Assembly: GCA_046706945.1 (NCBI GenBank)
Contig: JBJKOY010000083.1
Location: 14,017 to 78,016, forward strand
DNA: 64,000 nt
Source of the DNA: FEN-1297 sp046706945
GTDB lineage: Bacteria > Bacteroidota > Ignavibacteria > Ignavibacteriales > Ignavibacteriaceae
Direction of reading: 5' to 3'
Numbering within the stretch: the stretch's first letter is position 1; each line of letters opens with the position of its first letter. The translations under genes and the position numbers were made by a program. Positions 1 through 8,957 of this stretch are shown one piece after another. The notes beneath the pieces are model-generated. The model had not been told where the DNA came from. It did not search any database and worked only from the letters and a program-made list of their open reading frames with translations.

Positions 1-929
1 GCACGTACTGGGCGAACCAGGCGGTTAATAACTGCGACCTGCTGATATCGCTCGGCGCAAGGTTCGACGACCGCGTAACGGGTAAAGTAGACGCGTTCGC
101 CACCGGAGCCTATAAAATTCATGTCGATATAGATCCGACCTGCATCGATAAAAACGTAATCGTCGATCTTCCTATTGTGGGAGACGTTAAGCACGTTCTT
201 GCGGAGCTTGCCGCCGAGATCAACGAACCTCTTGAGATAAGCGACTGGTGGAAACAAATAGAAGCGTGGAGGGAAGAATGCCCGTTAACTTACGAAAAAG
301 ATGACGGAAAACTCAGAACACAATTTGTACTGGAAAAAATTTATGAAAAGACCAAAGGTGAAGCGGTTGTGGTAACCGACGTCGGGCAGCACCAAATGTG
401 GGTCGCGCAGTATTACAAGTTTAATCACCCGCGGTCTCATTTGACCAGCGGAGGTTTGGGAACGATGGGCTTTGCGCTGCCCGCCTCGATAGGAGCCGCT
501 TTCGGCGTGAAGGACAGGCCGGTTATCTCGATATCGGGCGACGGCGGATTTCAGATGAATATACAGGAACTTATCACCGCGGTCTATAACAAACTCCCCG
601 TCAAATTTATAATAATAAACAACAGCTTTTTAGGAATGGTGCGCCAGTGGCAGGAACTTTTTCACGCTGAGAAGTACAGCTTTACCGATCTTTCTGACAG
701 CAACCCGGATTTTAAAAAAGTAGGCGAGGCATTCGGACTAAAATCATTTTCTACGAACAGGCCGGATGAGGTTGACGAAATCCTGGACGAAGCCTTCTCT
801 ACTGACGACGGCCCGGTCCTTATCGAATTCAAGGTCGTTAAAGAAGAAATGGTTTTCCCGATAATTCCTTCGGGAGCTACCATAAATGAAATGATGACCA
901 AACGCTTAGACCCAAAGGAGATGGTTTGA
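1..929 (+). CDS. ilvB: Acetolactate synthase large subunit (5' partial)
   Basis: Catalytic subunit of acetohydroxyacid synthase, the thiamine diphosphate- and FAD-dependent enzyme that makes acetolactate or acetohydroxybutyrate in branched-chain amino acid synthesis. The frame is open from base 3, so the gene starts before the window and only about the last 308 residues are present. Visible are the central-domain stretch SLGARFDDRVTGK (from about base 90), the block TSGGLGTMGFALPA, and the ThDP/Mg motif GDGGF (about base 538) ending in the Asn pair IINNS. A Shine-Dalgarno AAGGAG for ilvN lies in the last codons, and ilvN begins 3 bases after the stop, so the two subunits are translationally coupled. 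Identity is certain; the missing N-terminus carries the ThDP-activating Glu, which cannot be checked. Confidence 0.97.
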   Translation, partial: TYWANQAVNNCDLLISLGARFDDRVTGKVDAFATGAYKIHVDIDPTCIDKNVIVDLPIVGDVKHVLAELAAEINEPLEISDWWKQIEAWREECPLTYEKDDGKLRTQFVLEKIYEKTKGEAVVVTDVGQHQMWVAQYYKFNHPRSHLTSGGLGTMGFALPASIGAAFGVKDRPVISISGDGGFQMNIQELITAVYNKLPVKFIIINNSFLGMVRQWQELFHAEKYSFTDLSDSNPDFKKVGEAFGLKSFSTNRPDEVDEILDEAFSTDDGPVLIEFKVVKEEMVFPIIPSGATINEMMTKRLDPKEMV

Positions 930-932
930 TAT

Positions 933-1442
933 ATGAAACACACTATATCCGTTTTAGTTGAAAACCAGTTCGGCGCTTTCAACAGAGTTGCTACAATGTT
1001 TAGCGGTAAGGGGTTCAACATCCACAGTATTTCCATCGGTGAAACGGAAACCGCGGATATTTCGAGGATGACGATTGTTACCGAGGGCGACGATAAGATA
1101 ATCGAACAAATAGTAAAGCAATTGAACCGCCTTATTGATACCATCAAGGTTATAGATCTTACCGGGCAGAACAGGGTCGAGAGGGATCTGGCGCTTATCT
1201 CCGTATATTATCAAAAAGGTACGAGAGCGGAGATAACGAACATTTGCGAAATTTTCAGAGGTAATGTTGTGGACATAAATAATAAAACACTGACGCTGGA
1301 AATAACCGGTCCGCCGGATAAAATAGACGCGGTTGTAAACGTGCTTGAACCCTACGGTATAAAGGAAATGGCGCGTTCAGGGACTGTCGCCCTCAAAAGA
1401 GGCGAACAGTTGAGACATGAAAAAACACCTATAACACAATAA
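933..1442 (+). CDS. ilvN: Acetolactate synthase small (regulatory) subunit
   Basis: Regulatory subunit of acetohydroxyacid synthase. It normally stimulates the large subunit and confers feedback inhibition by valine. The 169-residue length is typical of the short IlvH/IlvN form. An N-terminal ACT domain spans residues 3-75 (opening ISVLVENQFGAFNRVATMFS, with the effector-loop GxFNR and the GFNIHSI strand), and a second ACT-like C-terminal domain spans about 80-160 (ending KEMARSGTVALKRG). It sits directly behind ilvB with the ribosome-binding site inside the ilvB end, and 16 bases before ilvC. All family landmarks are present; effector specificity cannot be read from sequence. Confidence 0.96.
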   Translation: MKHTISVLVENQFGAFNRVATMFSGKGFNIHSISIGETETADISRMTIVTEGDDKIIEQIVKQLNRLIDTIKVIDLTGQNRVERDLALISVYYQKGTRAEITNICEIFRGNVVDINNKTLTLEITGPPDKIDAVVNVLEPYGIKEMARSGTVALKRGEQLRHEKTPITQ

Positions 1443-1458
1443 AAATAAGGATATAAAA

Positions 1459-2475
1459 ATGAAAGTTTATTATGAGAGCGATGCGTCGTTGGAAAATATA
1501 TCGAATAAAAAGATTGCCGTGCTGGGTTTCGGAAGCCAGGGACATGCTCATGCTTTGAATCTAAAAGAGAGCGGCTGCAACGTATGCGTGGGCTTGAGAA
1601 AAGAAAGCGATAAATGGGCTAAAGCCGAAGCGGCCGGCCTTACGGTTAAAACTATTTCCGAAGCTTCGGAATGGGCGGATATTATTATGGTGCTGGTGCC
1701 GGATCAGAATCAGAAATCCGTATATGAAAAGGACATCGCGCCGAATCTTAAATCCGGAAATACGCTGGCTTTTGCACACGGTTTTAACATACACTTCAAG
1801 CAAATAGTCCCTCCGAAAGACGTGGATGTTATTATGATTGCGCCCAAGAGTCCGGGACATCTGGTAAGACGAACCTATCTGGAAGGCGCCGGAGTGCCTT
1901 GCCTTATCGCCGTTCAACAGGACGCGTCAGGCAAAGCAAAAGATACTGCGCTTGCCTGGTCAAAGGGCATAGGCGGTACTAAAGCCGGCGTTATTGAAAC
2001 TAACTTTAAAGATGAAACCGAGACTGACTTGTTCGGAGAGCAGGCAGTTTTATGCGGCGGTTCGGCCGAATTAATTAAGGCCGGTTTCGATACATTGGTC
2101 GAAGCTGGTTATCCGCCGGAGTTGGCGTACTTCGAATGTATGCACGAAATGAAATTAATAGTCGATCTTTATTATGAAGGCGGTCTTTCGCGAATGAATT
2201 ATTCGGTCAGCGATACCGCTGAATACGGCGGAATGACCAGAGGAAAAAGGCTTATCACTGCGGAAACCAGAAAAGAAATGAAGAAAATACTAGGCGAAAT
2301 CCAGTCGGGTCAGTTTGCGAAAGAATGGCTCGATGAATATAACTCCGGCCAGCCCCTTATGCAAAAATTAAGGACCGAGAATAAAGAGCATCAAATCGAA
2401 AAGGTCGGTTCGAAGCTGAGAGAGATGATGAAGTGGCTCTTCAAGAAAAATAAAAAGGAAGAGGTCGGCGTATGA
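1459..2475 (+). CDS. ilvC: Ketol-acid reductoisomerase (class I)
   Basis: Converts acetolactate or acetohydroxybutyrate to the 2,3-dihydroxy acids by Mg-dependent isomerisation and NAD(P)H reduction. At 338 residues it is the short class I enzyme. The Rossmann motif GFGSQGHAHALNL is at about residues 22-34, followed by the cofactor loop VGLRKESDKW. The metal-binding acidic positions lie in ETDLFGEQAVLCGG and ECMHEMK, and the substrate Ser in NYSVSDTAEYGG. An AAGGA ribosome-binding site lies 8 bases before the ATG. The stop overlaps the leuB start as ATGA. The Arg in the cofactor loop suggests NADPH, but loop type alone does not settle it. Confidence 0.97.
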   Translation: MKVYYESDASLENISNKKIAVLGFGSQGHAHALNLKESGCNVCVGLRKESDKWAKAEAAGLTVKTISEASEWADIIMVLVPDQNQKSVYEKDIAPNLKSGNTLAFAHGFNIHFKQIVPPKDVDVIMIAPKSPGHLVRRTYLEGAGVPCLIAVQQDASGKAKDTALAWSKGIGGTKAGVIETNFKDETETDLFGEQAVLCGGSAELIKAGFDTLVEAGYPPELAYFECMHEMKLIVDLYYEGGLSRMNYSVSDTAEYGGMTRGKRLITAETRKEMKKILGEIQSGQFAKEWLDEYNSGQPLMQKLRTENKEHQIEKVGSKLREMMKWLFKKNKKEEVGV

Positions 2476-3569
2476 ATGCGAATATTGCTCTTTTACCGGG
2501 AGACGGTATCGGCCCCGAGGTTGTCAGCGCTGCGGTAGAAGTTATGAAAACCGCTGCGGCGAAATTTAATTTGAATTTGACTTTAAATGAATATTTAGCC
2601 GGAGGCTGTTCGTACGATAAATACGGCAAGCCCCTTACCGAGGAAACGCTGAGCGCCTGCTATGATGCCGATGCGGTGCTGCTGGGAGCCGTGGGAGGAC
2701 CGAAATGGGAAAACCTTTCTCAAAACCTGAAACCTGAAGCAGCCTTATTAAAGTTAAGGAAGGCACTTGGCCTTTACAACAATATTCGGCCGGCCAAAGT
2801 GTATTCGGCATTGCTGTCGGCTTCAACGTTGAAGCCCGAAGTTCTGGAAGGCACCGATTTTATAATATTAAGAGAATTAACCGGAGATGTTTATTTCGGG
2901 GAACCGAGAGGATACGACGACGAAAAAGGTTGGAATACTATGATTTACCACAGGGAGGAAGTTGAAAGAATGGCCAGGTACGCATTTGAACTGGCCATGA
3001 CCAGGGATAAGAGAGTAGTATCCGTAGATAAGGCAAATGTTCTTGATTGTTCCCAGTTCTGGCGAAAAGTAGTGCATGAGATTCACCGTGATTATCCCGA
3101 GGTTGCTTTGAGCGATATGTACGTGGATAATGCGGCCATGCAAATCGTACGCAACCCCAGGCAGTTCGACGTCATTCTTACCCAAAACATGTTCGGTGAC
3201 ATACTGAGCGACATTGCGTCGATGGTCACCGGCAGTTTGGGAATGCTGCCCTCGGCAAGCCTTGGAACCAAGTACGCGCTATATGAACCGGTTCACGGAA
3301 GCGCTCCGGACATCGCAGGGCAGGGAAAAGCAAATCCGCTTGCAACCATATCGTCGGTTGCAATGATGTTCTATCATTCGTTCAAGCTGCATAAAGCTGC
3401 GGAATTAATTGAAGCCGCAATCGGAAAAACGCTCGAAACCGGATTCCGAACAGCGGATATTTTTTCTCCCGGTTCAGTTCTCGTTTCTACGGAAAAAATG
3501 AAAGAAGCGGTTTTAGATAATTTTAATAAAATTTATGAAGAACAATCTTTAGGAGTTACGGCTTCATAG
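2472..3569 (+). CDS. leuB: 3-isopropylmalate dehydrogenase
   Basis: NAD-dependent oxidative decarboxylation of 3-isopropylmalate in leucine synthesis. It belongs to the isocitrate/isopropylmalate dehydrogenase family at the usual length (365 residues). Motifs in order: N-terminal GDGIGPEVV; catalytic Tyr region ELTGDVYFGEPRGY; Lys block VDKANVLDCSQFWRK; Asp metal site DMYVDNAAMQ; NMFGDILSD; and the NAD loop EPVHGSAPDIAGQGKANP. It starts inside the ilvC stop (ATGA), implying translational coupling. A 178-bp spacer without a recognisable gene follows before leuA. The same enzyme usually also serves the citramalate route to isoleucine (beta-methylmalate dehydrogenase), relevant because cimA is in this cluster. 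Confidence 0.97.
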   Translation: MNANIALLPGDGIGPEVVSAAVEVMKTAAAKFNLNLTLNEYLAGGCSYDKYGKPLTEETLSACYDADAVLLGAVGGPKWENLSQNLKPEAALLKLRKALGLYNNIRPAKVYSALLSASTLKPEVLEGTDFIILRELTGDVYFGEPRGYDDEKGWNTMIYHREEVERMARYAFELAMTRDKRVVSVDKANVLDCSQFWRKVVHEIHRDYPEVALSDMYVDNAAMQIVRNPRQFDVILTQNMFGDILSDIASMVTGSLGMLPSASLGTKYALYEPVHGSAPDIAGQGKANPLATISSVAMMFYHSFKLHKAAELIEAAIGKTLETGFRTADIFSPGSVLVSTEKMKEAVLDNFNKIYEEQSLGVTAS

Positions 3570-3747
3570 TTGGATATCACGGAAAAAAGTTGAACAGCGA
3601 ATGGTTGACAACCGAACATGTTTCGGAATATTTAGTCTTGGAAAAGAAATAGATATTACGGCCGATAAAATTACGGAATAAAAAGAGATTTGAAATTAAA
3701 CAAAATTTAAAAAGGTTCAATGACAAAATCATAGAAAGGTAATTAAA

Positions 3748-5346
3748 GTGGATAATCACAGAGTAATAATTTTTGATACTACTTTAAGAGACGGGGAACA
3801 ATCACCCGGTGCATCTTTAAACGTGTATGAAAAATTAGAAATAGCAAAACAGCTTGAAAAACTCGGGATCGATATTATCGAAGCGGGATTTCCTGTTTCT
3901 TCTCCTGCCCAGTTCGAAGCCGTCCAGCGCATTGCCGGCGAGGTTGACGCGGTTATAACCGGGCTTGCCAGAGCCAAAGAAGTCGACGTAAAAGCAGCTT
4001 ATGATTCACTGCGAGGGGCAAAACGCTTCAGAATTCATACCTTCATAGGCACTTCGGATATTCACATACTGGGAAAATTCGGAGACGAAAGATACGGTAA
4101 AACACTGGAGGAAAAAAGGAAAACCATACTAAGGATGGCGCAGGATTTCGTTTCTTATGCAAAGACATTTACCCAGGATGTTGAGTTTTCGGCGGAAGAC
4201 GCCGGACGGACCGATATGTCTTACCTTTCTGAAATTATTGAAGCCGCTATCGAAGCGGGTGCTACAACCGTTAACATACCCGACACGACCGGCTATACTT
4301 TCCCCTCGGAGTTCGGTCAGAAAATTGCGCAGCTGAAAAAACGGGTAAAGAATATAGACAATGCCGTAATAAGCGTACACTGCCACGACGATCTCGGACT
4401 TGCGGTCGCAAATTCTTTAAGCGGAATTGAGAACGGAGCCAGGCAGGTAGAAGGTACTATAAACGGCATCGGAGAACGTGCGGGCAACGCATCGCTCGAG
4501 GAAATTATAATGGCTCTTAAGGTAAGAAAAGATATAAATAATTTTTATACAAATATCAGAACGGAAGAAATTTATAATACGAGTAAAATGGTTTCTTCCT
4601 TTACCGGAATAATCGTCCAGCCGAATAAAGCCGTAGTAGGCGAGAATGCTTTCGCTCACGAATCGGGAATTCATCAGGACGGGATGCTGAAGAACCGGCA
4701 GACGTACGAGATTATGACGCCCGAGAGCGTGGGCGTACCTAGAACAAAAATCGTACTCGGCCGTCATTCCGGAAGACACGGATTAAAATCCAGACTCTTC
4801 GAACTCGGCTACACATTGAATGAAGACGAATTGAAAGATATCTATGAGAAGTTTCTCGAACTGGCGGATAAGAAAAAAGAAGTGTTCGACGACGATCTGA
4901 GAATTCTCATGGGAGACCAGGTGCATTCGAAGAAAGACGAATTTTATGAATTGGACTATCTCCACGTAATGATCGGCACGAATTCAATCCCCACCGCTAC
5001 CGTTAAAATTAAGAGCAGCGAGGAAGTAATCCAGGAATCGGCCACGGGTGACGGCTCGGTGGATGCGTGCTTTAACGCTATAGAGCGCGCGCTTGACGTT
5101 AAGCCGAATCTCGAATCGTACCATGTCCGTTCTGTTACCTCCGGCCGGCAGGCAATGGGAGAAGTAATAGTCCGTCTCAGGGAAGACGAGAATTCATTTA
5201 CGGGAAGGGGTATTTCTACGGATATTATCGAAGCCAGCGCCAAGGCTTATTTACAGGCTTTGAATCACTATCGCAAATACGAAAGATTAAAAGCTGAAAG
5301 CGAAAATTACAATAGTTCATTATCGGATATATCTCAAGCAGTATAA
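3748..5346 (+). CDS. leuA: 2-isopropylmalate synthase
   Basis: Condenses 2-ketoisovalerate with acetyl-CoA, the committed step of leucine synthesis. The 532-residue protein has the DRE-TIM barrel opening TTLRDGEQSPGASLN, the metal-binding HCHDDLGLAVANS, the substrate signature VEGTINGIGERAGNASLEE, and a LeuA dimer/allosteric domain from about residue 385 to 510 containing the A-T-G-D-G-S-V-D-A block. The start is GTG, with an AAAGG ribosome-binding site about 8 bases upstream; no in-frame ATG fits the domain start. The regulatory domain implies leucine feedback. It is clearly distinct from the second synthase-like gene at 7343 (cimA). Confidence 0.96.
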   Translation: MDNHRVIIFDTTLRDGEQSPGASLNVYEKLEIAKQLEKLGIDIIEAGFPVSSPAQFEAVQRIAGEVDAVITGLARAKEVDVKAAYDSLRGAKRFRIHTFIGTSDIHILGKFGDERYGKTLEEKRKTILRMAQDFVSYAKTFTQDVEFSAEDAGRTDMSYLSEIIEAAIEAGATTVNIPDTTGYTFPSEFGQKIAQLKKRVKNIDNAVISVHCHDDLGLAVANSLSGIENGARQVEGTINGIGERAGNASLEEIIMALKVRKDINNFYTNIRTEEIYNTSKMVSSFTGIIVQPNKAVVGENAFAHESGIHQDGMLKNRQTYEIMTPESVGVPRTKIVLGRHSGRHGLKSRLFELGYTLNEDELKDIYEKFLELADKKKEVFDDDLRILMGDQVHSKKDEFYELDYLHVMIGTNSIPTATVKIKSSEEVIQESATGDGSVDACFNAIERALDVKPNLESYHVRSVTSGRQAMGEVIVRLREDENSFTGRGISTDIIEASAKAYLQALNHYRKYERLKAESENYNSSLSDISQAV

Positions 5347-5358
5347 AAGGAACGAAAA

Positions 5359-6657
5359 ATGTCAATGACAATAACGGAAAAAATTTTAGCTAAAGCATCC
5401 GGAAGGCCAAGAGTTGAACCCGGAGACAATATTTGGTTAAACGTGGATGTTTTAATGACGCATGATGTGTGCGGACCGCCTACAATAGGCATCTGGAAAC
5501 GGGAGTTCGGAGAGAAAGCAAAGATATGGAATAAAGATAAACTTGTAATCTTCCCGGATCATTACATATTTACGAAAAATCCTCAGGCCAACAGGAACGT
5601 CGAAATACTGAGGAGTTTTGCAAAAGAATACGATGTCGATAATTATTACGACGTAGGAACCGAAAGATATAAGGGCGTATGTCATATCGCCCTTGCGGAA
5701 GAAGGTTATAATATTCCCGGTACGGTGCTTTTCGGTACCGACTCGCATACCTGCACCTCCGGTGCATTCGGAATGTTCTCCACCGGCGTAGGGAATACCG
5801 ACGCGGCGTTTATTTTGGGAACCGGGAAGATATGGGAGAAAGTACCGGAGTCCTTGAAATTTACTTTCAACGGGAAACTTCCTCCGTATCTTACGGCCAA
5901 AGATATGATCCTTCAGGTTTTGGGGGATATAACCACCGACGGCGGAACTTACTGCGCACTTGAGTTCGACGGCGAAGGAGTGTATTCATTACCGGTAGAC
6001 GAACGGATGACGCTTACGAACATGGCCATTGAGGCAGGAGCAATGAACGGCATAATTGCGGCCGACGAAGTTATCGAAGCCTATGTAAAAGAGAGAACAA
6101 ATAAATCCTATGAAATTTTCCGAAGCGATGACGATGCTAAATATAAAGCGGAATATACTTACGACGTAACAAAGATGGAACCTCATGTAGCCAAACCGCA
6201 CAGCCCGGATAACCTGGATACGGTTAGAAATGTTCAGGGGACAAAATTAACAAAATGCTACGTCGGCTCGTGCACAGGAGGAAAGCTCAGCGACTTTAAG
6301 GCGGCCGCTAAAATTATTTTCGGCAATAAAGTTAAAGTCCCGACTTTCATAGTACCCGCCAGCACGCAGGTTGCAAGGCAGCTCGAAGAGGAAACGATAA
6401 GCGGCGTTTCGCTATTGCAAATATTCCGCGACGCGGGATGCGAAATAGCCCAGTCCTCATGCGCGGCCTGCCTGGGAGGTCCTTCCGATACGGTCGGAAG
6501 AGCTAAAGACGGCGAGACGGTAATTTCGACGACGAACAGAAATTTCCCAGGAAGAATGGGAAGCAAAAAATCCGAAGTATATCTTGCTTCGCCGCTGACT
6601 GTTGCATCGTCCGCCGTTGCCGGCGTAATTACGGATCCGAGAGATTTTTTGAAATAA
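5359..6657 (+). CDS. leuC: 3-isopropylmalate dehydratase large subunit
   Basis: Large subunit of the [4Fe-4S] aconitase-family isomerase that converts 2- to 3-isopropylmalate. At 432 residues it matches the shorter bacterial/archaeal type LeuC rather than the roughly 466-residue enterobacterial form. The three expected cluster cysteines are visible: Cys305 in YVGSCTGGKL, and Cys368 and Cys371 in SSCAACLGGP. DSHTCTSGAFGMF (about 130-142) and NRNFPGRMG (near 392) are further active-site blocks. The upstream AAGGA fits the first ATG; a second ATG two codons on is possible. It is paired with leuD 37 bases downstream. The heterodimer probably also acts on citramalate. Confidence 0.96.
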   Translation: MSMTITEKILAKASGRPRVEPGDNIWLNVDVLMTHDVCGPPTIGIWKREFGEKAKIWNKDKLVIFPDHYIFTKNPQANRNVEILRSFAKEYDVDNYYDVGTERYKGVCHIALAEEGYNIPGTVLFGTDSHTCTSGAFGMFSTGVGNTDAAFILGTGKIWEKVPESLKFTFNGKLPPYLTAKDMILQVLGDITTDGGTYCALEFDGEGVYSLPVDERMTLTNMAIEAGAMNGIIAADEVIEAYVKERTNKSYEIFRSDDDAKYKAEYTYDVTKMEPHVAKPHSPDNLDTVRNVQGTKLTKCYVGSCTGGKLSDFKAAAKIIFGNKVKVPTFIVPASTQVARQLEEETISGVSLLQIFRDAGCEIAQSSCAACLGGPSDTVGRAKDGETVISTTNRNFPGRMGSKKSEVYLASPLTVASSAVAGVITDPRDFLK

Positions 6658-6694
6658 ATTTTATAATGAGAAAGATTGGGAGATTGAAATTTAA

Positions 6695-7255
6695 ATGGAA
6701 AAATTAATTAAAGGAAAAGCGTTTGTCCTCGGGAATAATATCGATACGGATCAAATTATTCCCGCAGAACATTTGGTATACAGTTTAACGGATCCTGAAG
6801 AATCGAAAATGTACGGGCATTTTTCTCTCTCCGGGGTCCCTCTCAAAGAGTCGGGTTTGCCGAACGGAGGGATCCCTTTTATTAAAGGAGAGAATTATTT
6901 GTCCGATTTCAACATAATAATCGGAGGATCCAACTTCGGATGCGGTTCTTCAAGGGAACACGCTCCTTTCGCGCTCAATAAGGCAGGCGTTAAAGCCGTT
7001 ATTGCCGAATCTTATGCCAGAATTTTTTACAGAAACTGCGTAGACGGCGGCTTCGTATTGCCTTTTGAAACTCCGGGTAGAATCTGCGACAAGATAAAAA
7101 CCGGCGATGAGCTTGAACTGGATGTTAATGCAAATATGCTGAAGAATTTTACGTCTGGAGATACTTATCAGTTGCGCTCGCTCGGGGATATTCTGCCGAT
7201 AATTGAAGCAGGAGATATTTTTAATTATGCCAGGAACTCCGGCATGATAGTTTAA
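6695..7255 (+). CDS. leuD: 3-isopropylmalate dehydratase small subunit
   Basis: Swivel-domain subunit of isopropylmalate isomerase, partner of LeuC. At 186 residues it is close to the usual small form. The signature GNNIDTDQIIPAEHL lies at 13-27 and the active-site loop GGSNFGCGSSREHAPFAL near residue 77, followed by IAESYARIFYRNC. A GGGAG motif upstream may serve as ribosome-binding site, though its spacing is long. The downstream 87 bp before cimA contain no convincing terminator, so cimA is probably co-transcribed. Confidence 0.96.
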   Translation: MEKLIKGKAFVLGNNIDTDQIIPAEHLVYSLTDPEESKMYGHFSLSGVPLKESGLPNGGIPFIKGENYLSDFNIIIGGSNFGCGSSREHAPFALNKAGVKAVIAESYARIFYRNCVDGGFVLPFETPGRICDKIKTGDELELDVNANMLKNFTSGDTYQLRSLGDILPIIEAGDIFNYARNSGMIV

Positions 7256-7342
7256 CTTCGGCTGCCGGATAATATACGGTTGTCGGCGTGCTTTTAATGC
7301 CGTAAAAAAATGATTTAGAAACAGTAATAGATTGGTAGCGAA

Positions 7343-8935
7343 ATGAAAAATAAGATTGAACTATTTGACACCACTCTTAGGGACGGAACCCAGGGAGAAG
7401 GCGTAAATCTATCCGTCCAGGATAAATTATTAATCGCTCTAAAACTGGATGAGTTCGGTATAGATATAATTGAAGGCGGCTGGCCGGGAAGCAACCCGAG
7501 GGACGAAGAATTTTTTCAAAGGTCCGGGGAATTAAAGCTGAAACATGCAAAGATCTGCGCCTTCGGCTCTACGGCAAGATCGCTGGAAAAAATAGAAGAT
7601 GACGCAAACCTTGCCGCTTTAATAAAAGCGGGTACCGAGGTTGTTTCAATATTCGGGAAAACATGGAAACTTCATTCAGAGAAAGGCCTGGGATTATCCG
7701 AAGACGAAAACGCACAGCTTATATTCGGGTCCGTAAGCTTCCTAAAGAATAAGGGAAGAAGAGTCATTTACGATGCCGAACATTTTTTCGACGGATACAA
7801 ACAGGACGCCGGCTTTGCCGTAAAAATGCTTCAGGCTGCGCAAAGAGGAGGAGCCGATGTACTTGTATTGTGCGATACCAACGGGGGCACGATGCCCCAT
7901 GAAGTCTATGATATTGTTTCTGAAATAAAGAATCATTTGAATGCGCCGCTGGGAATTCATTGCCACAACGATTCCGAAACTGCAGTCGCAAATACCCTTG
8001 CGGCTGTTCAGGCCGGGGCGGTGCATGTACAGGGCACGGTTAACGGCGTCGGCGAGCGATGCGGCAACGCAAATTTATGCAGTATAATTCCGAATTTGAT
8101 TTTAAAACTGGGATTGGAAACTCCCGGGGACATTAACTTGGAACACCTGACATCATTATCTTACTTTGTATCCGAACTGATGAACATGGTTCCCAATACA
8201 AGGGCGGCATTCGTCGGCAAATCGGCTTTTGCGCATAAAGGCGGCGTGCATGTCAGTGCCGTCCTGAAAGACAGCAAGATGTACGAACACATTAGTCCTG
8301 AATCCGTAGGTAATAAGCAGCGGGTTCTTATTTCGGACCTGTCAGGCCAAAGCAATATTAGGTATAAAGCCAAAGAACTGGGAATTGATCTTTCAAACGA
8401 CAGAGAAATAAGCAAAAAACTCGTCAGTTATATTAAATCCCTGGAATTCGACGGTTTTCAATTTGACGGCGCCGAAGCCTCATTCGAATTGTTGCTTAGA
8501 TCCGAAATGAACGGCTTTTCGCCTTTCTTCAACGTACTTGATTCGAAAGTTACGGTGTTTAACGACGACAAAGGTACCAACGATGCGGAAGCCGTGTTAA
8601 AGATTGAAGTCGACGGCGAAATCGAACATACGGCCTCAAACGGTGACGGGCCCGTTAATGCGCTTGATAATGCGCTCCGGAAAGCATTGATCAGATTTTA
8701 CCCGGAAGTTGCGTTGATAAAATTAATCGACTATAAGGTTCGCGTCCTTGACGAGAAGGAAGGAACAGGCGCAAAGGTCAGGGTAATGATTCAATCAAGC
8801 GACGGCAACGAGACTTGGAGCACCGTGGGCGTATCCGAGAATATTATTAAAGCCAGTTTTCAGGCATTAAGCGACAGCCTTAACTACCGCTTGTATAAAA
8901 ACAAGATCGCAGGTAAAAAAGTTGATGCGTTATAA
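7343..8935 (+). CDS. cimA: (R)-citramalate synthase
   Basis: Condenses pyruvate with acetyl-CoA to (R)-citramalate, giving a threonine-independent route to 2-ketobutyrate for isoleucine. The 530-residue protein shares the DRE-TIM fold with LeuA but has the CimA variants: TTLRDGTQGEGVNLS (not GEQSPG), IEGGWPGSNPRD, GIHCHNDSETAVANT, and VQGTVNGVGERCGNANL, plus a LeuA-type regulatory domain (about 400-520, with T-A-S-N-G-D-G-P-V-N-A). This length and these motifs match the CimA subfamily of the LeuA superfamily. Placement behind leuBACD fits, because citramalate needs LeuCD and LeuB for the next steps. Homocitrate synthase is the alternative, less likely on motif grounds. Confidence 0.92.
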   Translation: MKNKIELFDTTLRDGTQGEGVNLSVQDKLLIALKLDEFGIDIIEGGWPGSNPRDEEFFQRSGELKLKHAKICAFGSTARSLEKIEDDANLAALIKAGTEVVSIFGKTWKLHSEKGLGLSEDENAQLIFGSVSFLKNKGRRVIYDAEHFFDGYKQDAGFAVKMLQAAQRGGADVLVLCDTNGGTMPHEVYDIVSEIKNHLNAPLGIHCHNDSETAVANTLAAVQAGAVHVQGTVNGVGERCGNANLCSIIPNLILKLGLETPGDINLEHLTSLSYFVSELMNMVPNTRAAFVGKSAFAHKGGVHVSAVLKDSKMYEHISPESVGNKQRVLISDLSGQSNIRYKAKELGIDLSNDREISKKLVSYIKSLEFDGFQFDGAEASFELLLRSEMNGFSPFFNVLDSKVTVFNDDKGTNDAEAVLKIEVDGEIEHTASNGDGPVNALDNALRKALIRFYPEVALIKLIDYKVRVLDEKEGTGAKVRVMIQSSDGNETWSTVGVSENIIKASFQALSDSLNYRLYKNKIAGKKVDAL

Positions 8936-8957
8936 TATTATTACGGGACGGCCTTGA

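Noticed and set aside
3570..3747. Possible gene remnant or leader between leuB and leuA
   Set aside because: Only short frames on both strands, with no attenuator-like hairpin pair or leucine-codon-rich leader peptide.
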